This document shows positions 60,837-64,000 of a stretch of 64,000 nt of DNA, one piece after another. Each line of letters opens with the position of its first letter. Position 1 is the first letter of the stretch. Origin of the DNA: Chitinophagaceae bacterium. Lineage in GTDB: Bacteria; Bacteroidota; Bacteroidia; Chitinophagales; Chitinophagaceae. The translations under genes were made by a program, and so were the position numbers. The notes below the pieces were generated by a model. That model searched no databases, was not told where the DNA came from, and saw nothing but the letters and a program-made list of their open reading frames with translations. The DNA lies in contig JADKAM010000007.1 in assembly GCA_016715365.1 (NCBI GenBank), positions 62,001 to 126,000 of the forward strand. Reading direction: 5' to 3'.

Positions 60837-61559
60837 TTAAAAATATTTTCCCACCCGCAGTTTTAGCCCTATTCCTTTGAACCACTTTTGAAAATTCATG
60901 CTTTTATCTTCATAAAAAACTTCATCGCCTTTTAAGTTCTGGTAAACGGGAATAATCAGTGCAGGCCTTATATAGAATTTTTTGTACTTCTTTAAAACAC
61001 CTAGTGTAATATTGGCGCCAAACTCCAAAGGCTTTCTGTTATTGGTAGAATAGGATTTTGAGCGCAGATAGTAATGCTGCGAGACTGAATAATATCCAAT
61101 TCCTTCAGCAGCAACGTCAAAATAAAGGCTCTTATTTATAAGGCGTGTTTTGCTTAGTTCAATGCTTATCAACAAGTCGTTGTAATAATATTTAGGTGTT
61201 AAATATAAAACGGAGCCGTTACCATCATAATAATTGGTAGCTCTTGATGTACGTGGTCTTGCCCCTGGTATACCGGAGAACGGCGAAGAACTTTTTATTT
61301 TATCAATGCCAAGCCTGTAATACCCTATTCCTATTGAAGCAGAAATATCCTTGTATATCTTTTGTCTGTAACTTATAGTGGCCCCATAGCTCATGCCATA
61401 AAGTTTTAAGGTGTCGTTGAAACTCCTGGCGCCAAATCTTGTAACATAGTTCGCCTGGTCATACCTTCCGAGAACAGAAAACTCAAACGATTTTTTGCTC
61501 TGTCCACTTGCGGGAATGTAGGATAAAATGGCCAGTGATACTAATATTGCTTTAAGCAT
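60837..61559 (-). CDS. Outer-membrane beta-barrel-like protein, function unknown
   Basis: A 240-residue exported protein with signal peptide (1-20, ending ASGQ) and many Tyr-rich alternating strands (YKDISASIGIGYYRLGIDKI, SVLYLTPKYYYNDLLISIEL, YFDVAAEGIGYYSVSQHYYL), ending GIGLKLRVGKYF with an aromatic last residue. This pattern fits a small outer-membrane barrel. I recognise no named family. The 217-base gap beyond its start, towards kup, has no feature I can support besides a weak promoter-like TAACTTTT for kup near 61766. Confidence 0.72.
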   Translation of the reverse strand: MLKAILVSLAILSYIPASGQSKKSFEFSVLGRYDQANYVTRFGARSFNDTLKLYGMSYGATISYRQKIYKDISASIGIGYYRLGIDKIKSSSPFSGIPGARPRTSRATNYYDGNGSVLYLTPKYYYNDLLISIELSKTRLINKSLYFDVAAEGIGYYSVSQHYYLRSKSYSTNNRKPLEFGANITLGVLKKYKKFYIRPALIIPVYQNLKGDEVFYEDKSMNFQKWFKGIGLKLRVGKYF

Positions 61560-61776
61560 AGGTATTCTGGTTTGGTAACTTGCAGTTTAAAAATACTGTA
61601 TTAATATGAATACTAATATAGAAAGGGAATTATTTTAGCGACTGTCTCGCTACCTCCAAAAATATTTCTAACTCTATTTCCGTTTTACATATACATTTGT
61701 ACCTGCATTTTAAAAATGGCAAATACTACTTCAAAAATATTTCGTAATTACCCAGGCGGGGATTTAACTTTTTTCT

Positions 61777-63762
61777 GTGTCTAAACATGTTAACAAAGTA
61801 ACTGCAGCCGGATTATTGGTTGCGTTAGGAATTATTTACGGCGATATTGGTACCTCTCCACTCTACGTTTTCAACTCTATTATAAAAGGAAGGGTGGTTG
61901 ATGAAACACTTATACTGGGTACACTTTCCCTTATCATCTGGACCATAACCTTACTCACAACTATCAAGTATGTTGTAATGGTACTGCGGGCCGATAACCG
62001 TGGTGAGGGTGGCATCTTTTCACTCTTTGCCCTGGTAAGACGGCGCAAAAAATGGCTTGTAATTCCAGCGATGATCGGCGGTGCTGCACTTTTATCTGAT
62101 GGTATTATTACACCACCAATCTCCATAACATCTGCTATCGAAGGGTTAAAGGAATTGCCACAGTTTCATGATCTTAGCCAGAATACCATAGTATATATTG
62201 TACTAGGTATCATAGCCATTTTCTTTTTTGCACAGCAGTTTGGTACTTCAAGTATTGGTAAAATCTTTGGACCGTTCATGTCTGTTTGGTTTGGTATGCT
62301 GGCTATTTTAGGCCTGGTGCATCTCAGCGATGACTTTACCATTTTCCGGGCACTGAATCCATACTACGGTATCCGTTTCCTGGTTACTTACCCCGAAGGG
62401 TTCTGGTTACTGGGTGCGGTTTTTCTTTGTACTACCGGTGCCGAAGCGCTTTACAGCGACCTCGGGCATTGTGGCCGGGGCAATATCCGCATTTCCTGGA
62501 TATTTGTAAAGACCTGTTTGCTGATAAACTATTTCGGGCAGGGTGCCAGTATTTTAAAACACCACAGCGGAAAATTATTGGATAAAGCAACGATTGATGC
62601 AGAGGGTATAAATGCATTTTACGATCTGATGCCCAACTGGTTTATTGTGCCCGGAGTTATTGTTGCTACCAGTGCGGCCATTATTGCAAGCCAGGCTATG
62701 GTATCAGGTTCCTTTACTTTAATAAGCGAAGCAATCCGCTTAAACCTTTGGCCTAAGCTTAAAATAAATTACCCTACTGAAGCAAAAGGCCAGATATTTA
62801 TTCCGGCAATCAATACGCTGCTTTTTGCAGGTTGTGTAGGTGTGGTTCTGTTTTTCCGTGAGTCATCTAAAATGGAAGCAGCTTATGGCCTGGCCATCAT
62901 TACCACTATGTTTATGACCACCATTCTTTTTGCCAATTATATGGTACTGCATAGGGTTAAACCACTCTTTATCTATGTCTTCCTTACGGCTTATGTTATT
63001 GTAGAATCTGCTTTCCTTATTGCACTCATGGATAAATTCATTCATGGTGGTTACATAACTTTAATGATCGGATTCTTATTATTCTCAGTGATGTACATCT
63101 GGTACCGCAGCCGTAAAATTAAAAACCGCTATGTGGAGTTTGTACGCATGGAAGAATATATTCCCAAACTGGAAGAGCTCAGCAACGATACATCGGTACC
63201 CAAGTACGCCACACACCTGGTGTATTTAACCAGTGCCAATAATCCCAAAGAGATTGAGCATAAAATTATTTACAGCATACTCAGCGGTAAACCAAAGCGT
63301 GCAGATATTTTCTGGTTTGTACACGTAGATACCATGGATGATCCTTATACCTGCGAATATTCTGTTGAGCATATTATTCCCAATGATATCATCCGGGTAG
63401 AGTTCAGGCTTGGTTTCCGCATGGCGCCACGCATTAACCTGATGTTCAAAAAAGTGGTGGAAGACCTGGTGGCCAACCGGGAGGTAAATGTGACCAGCCG
63501 TTACGAAAGCCAGCAGCGCAATAATATCGTTGGTGATTTTAAATTTATTGTTATGGAAAAATTCCTGAGCCAGGATAATGAACTGCCTTTCTTTGAAAGG
63601 ATAATCATGAAATTGTATTTCTGGCTGAAGGAAATTTCGCTCAGCGAAGAAAAAGGTTTTGGCCTGGAGCAAAATACCGTACAGGTAGAAAAATTCCCGC
63701 TCATTATTGCACCGGTCAGCAAATTAAAACTGACCAGGATTTATGTAGATGAGGAGGAGTAA
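61777..63762 (+). CDS. kup: KUP-type potassium uptake protein
   Basis: Low- to high-affinity potassium/proton symporter of the inner membrane. The 661 residues have 12 helices and the family features ALGIIYGDIGTSPLYV near the N-terminus, LSDGIITPPISITSAIEGL, and GAEALYSDLGHCG, then a long cytosolic C-terminal domain (about 440-661). The start is GTG at 61777, supported by the conserved N-terminus starting a few residues later and by TAACTTTT just upstream. An inverted repeat followed by T-rich sequence ends the gene. Confidence 0.94.
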   Translation: MSKHVNKVTAAGLLVALGIIYGDIGTSPLYVFNSIIKGRVVDETLILGTLSLIIWTITLLTTIKYVVMVLRADNRGEGGIFSLFALVRRRKKWLVIPAMIGGAALLSDGIITPPISITSAIEGLKELPQFHDLSQNTIVYIVLGIIAIFFFAQQFGTSSIGKIFGPFMSVWFGMLAILGLVHLSDDFTIFRALNPYYGIRFLVTYPEGFWLLGAVFLCTTGAEALYSDLGHCGRGNIRISWIFVKTCLLINYFGQGASILKHHSGKLLDKATIDAEGINAFYDLMPNWFIVPGVIVATSAAIIASQAMVSGSFTLISEAIRLNLWPKLKINYPTEAKGQIFIPAINTLLFAGCVGVVLFFRESSKMEAAYGLAIITTMFMTTILFANYMVLHRVKPLFIYVFLTAYVIVESAFLIALMDKFIHGGYITLMIGFLLFSVMYIWYRSRKIKNRYVEFVRMEEYIPKLEELSNDTSVPKYATHLVYLTSANNPKEIEHKIIYSILSGKPKRADIFWFVHVDTMDDPYTCEYSVEHIIPNDIIRVEFRLGFRMAPRINLMFKKVVEDLVANREVNVTSRYESQQRNNIVGDFKFIVMEKFLSQDNELPFFERIIMKLYFWLKEISLSEEKGFGLEQNTVQVEKFPLIIAPVSKLKLTRIYVDEEE

Positions 63763-63774
63763 AAGATAGTTTTC

Positions 63775-63838
63775 CCCACAAAGACACAAAACACACAGAG
63801 TTATACTTTTGTGCTTTGTGTCTTTGTGGGATATTTTT
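63775..63838 (+). terminator. Terminator of kup built from 7-base words
   Basis: Perfect 16-base arms CCCACAAAGACACAAA (63775-63790) and complement (63815-63830), then ATATTTTTT. The arms resolve into 7-base units (CACAAAG, ACACAAA, ACACACA; TTTTGTG, CTTTGTG), like the hairpin at 35523-35557. Confidence 0.78.
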
Positions 63839-63877
63839 TGAATAGCAGACAATGTTTATGAAATTGGAAAGGAAACG

Positions 63878-64000
63878 ATGAAATCTATAACTGTTACTGA
63901 ACTCAAAGCAAAAATTGATCATGCTGAGGATTTTCAGCTCATAGACGTACGTGAACCATACGAGCACGAAGAATTCAACATCAGCGGCCAGTTAATTCCG
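63878..64000 (+). CDS. Rhodanese-domain protein, cut by the window end
   Basis: The first 41 residues, MKSITVTELKAKIDH and on, contain LIDVREPYEHEEFNISG, the conserved opening of a rhodanese (sulfurtransferase) domain. The active-site cysteine lies beyond the window. The ATG at 63878 follows a purine-rich AAAGGAAACG that could be a ribosome binding site. Small single-domain rhodaneses often supply persulfide sulfur or bind it for transfer. Confidence 0.82.
   Translation, partial: MKSITVTELKAKIDHAEDFQLIDVREPYEHEEFNISGQLIP

Overview
The window is a chromosomal stretch of a Bacteroidota bacterium, most likely of the order Chitinophagales (family Chitinophagaceae fits best). The reasons are the Bacteroidota -7 promoter word TAnnTTTG in front of many genes, type IX secretion signals (a type B C-terminal domain with its PorP/SprF partner, and a type A C-terminal domain), the fused alpha-beta 2-oxoacid dehydrogenase E1, DUF1573, DUF6702 and DUF4256 proteins, and an AT-rich base composition (roughly 40% GC by eye). 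I saw no rRNA, tRNA, CRISPR array, phage block or insertion sequence. Nearly all the window is coding, in short operons on both strands.

Layout. 1-7.4 kb: TonB/ExbD energy transduction, then information-processing genes (mnmE, a CvfB-like S1 protein, a DEAD-box helicase, recG). 7.5-12.3 kb: a 1206-residue type IX secreted surface protein and its PorP/SprF outer-membrane partner. 12.4-20.3 kb: a charged-repeat envelope protein behind a palindromic operator, a GlcD-type oxidase, a beta-barrel, LOG, a sodium symporter, an O-methyltransferase, a LysM glucosaminidase and hpt. 20.4-27.7 kb: a von Willebrand A protein, the grpE-dnaJ pair, an RlmI-type methyltransferase, a protein that is little more than a type IX sorting domain, a BCP-type peroxiredoxin and two tandem DUF1573 proteins. 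27.8-39 kb: metabolic and housekeeping genes (fused E1, TRIC channel, PhzF, YebC, tryptophan 2,3-dioxygenase, cysteine desulfurase, phosphoglucosamine mutase, methyltransferase). 39-46.2 kb: two LTA-synthase-type transferases back to back with a GT39-GtrA-PAP2 operon, which together look like an envelope glycolipid or polymer modification locus. 46.3-64 kb: a CNNM/CorC protein, a broken four-helix-bundle gene, DUF6702, HupE and M1 peptidase, a repeat-rich S74 tail-fibre-like protein with an esterase, a BNR-propeller protein, SulP, DUF4256, a beta-barrel, KUP, and the start of a rhodanese protein cut by the window end.

The most unusual content is between the genes. (i) Several intergenic gaps carry degenerate tandem arrays with a strict 7-base period whose units mostly end in ACT or ACC. 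They usually occur as outward-facing inverted pairs and often run directly into a TAnnTTTG promoter. (ii) Four copies of a 97-100 bp element with imperfect inverted ends (consensus TAGTTGTCWGGCCACTA) lie at three loci. Two copies sit in tandem between convergent genes and supply the stop codons of both. (iii) A second inverted-repeat family with CTGTCAG and TGTCGAAG words occurs twice, with a lone fragment elsewhere. These look like small non-autonomous repeat families of this genome.

Three housekeeping genes carry single-base faults: mnmE and hpt are frameshifted and recG lacks a standard start codon. Because the rest of each gene is intact, consensus or assembly errors are a serious possibility.
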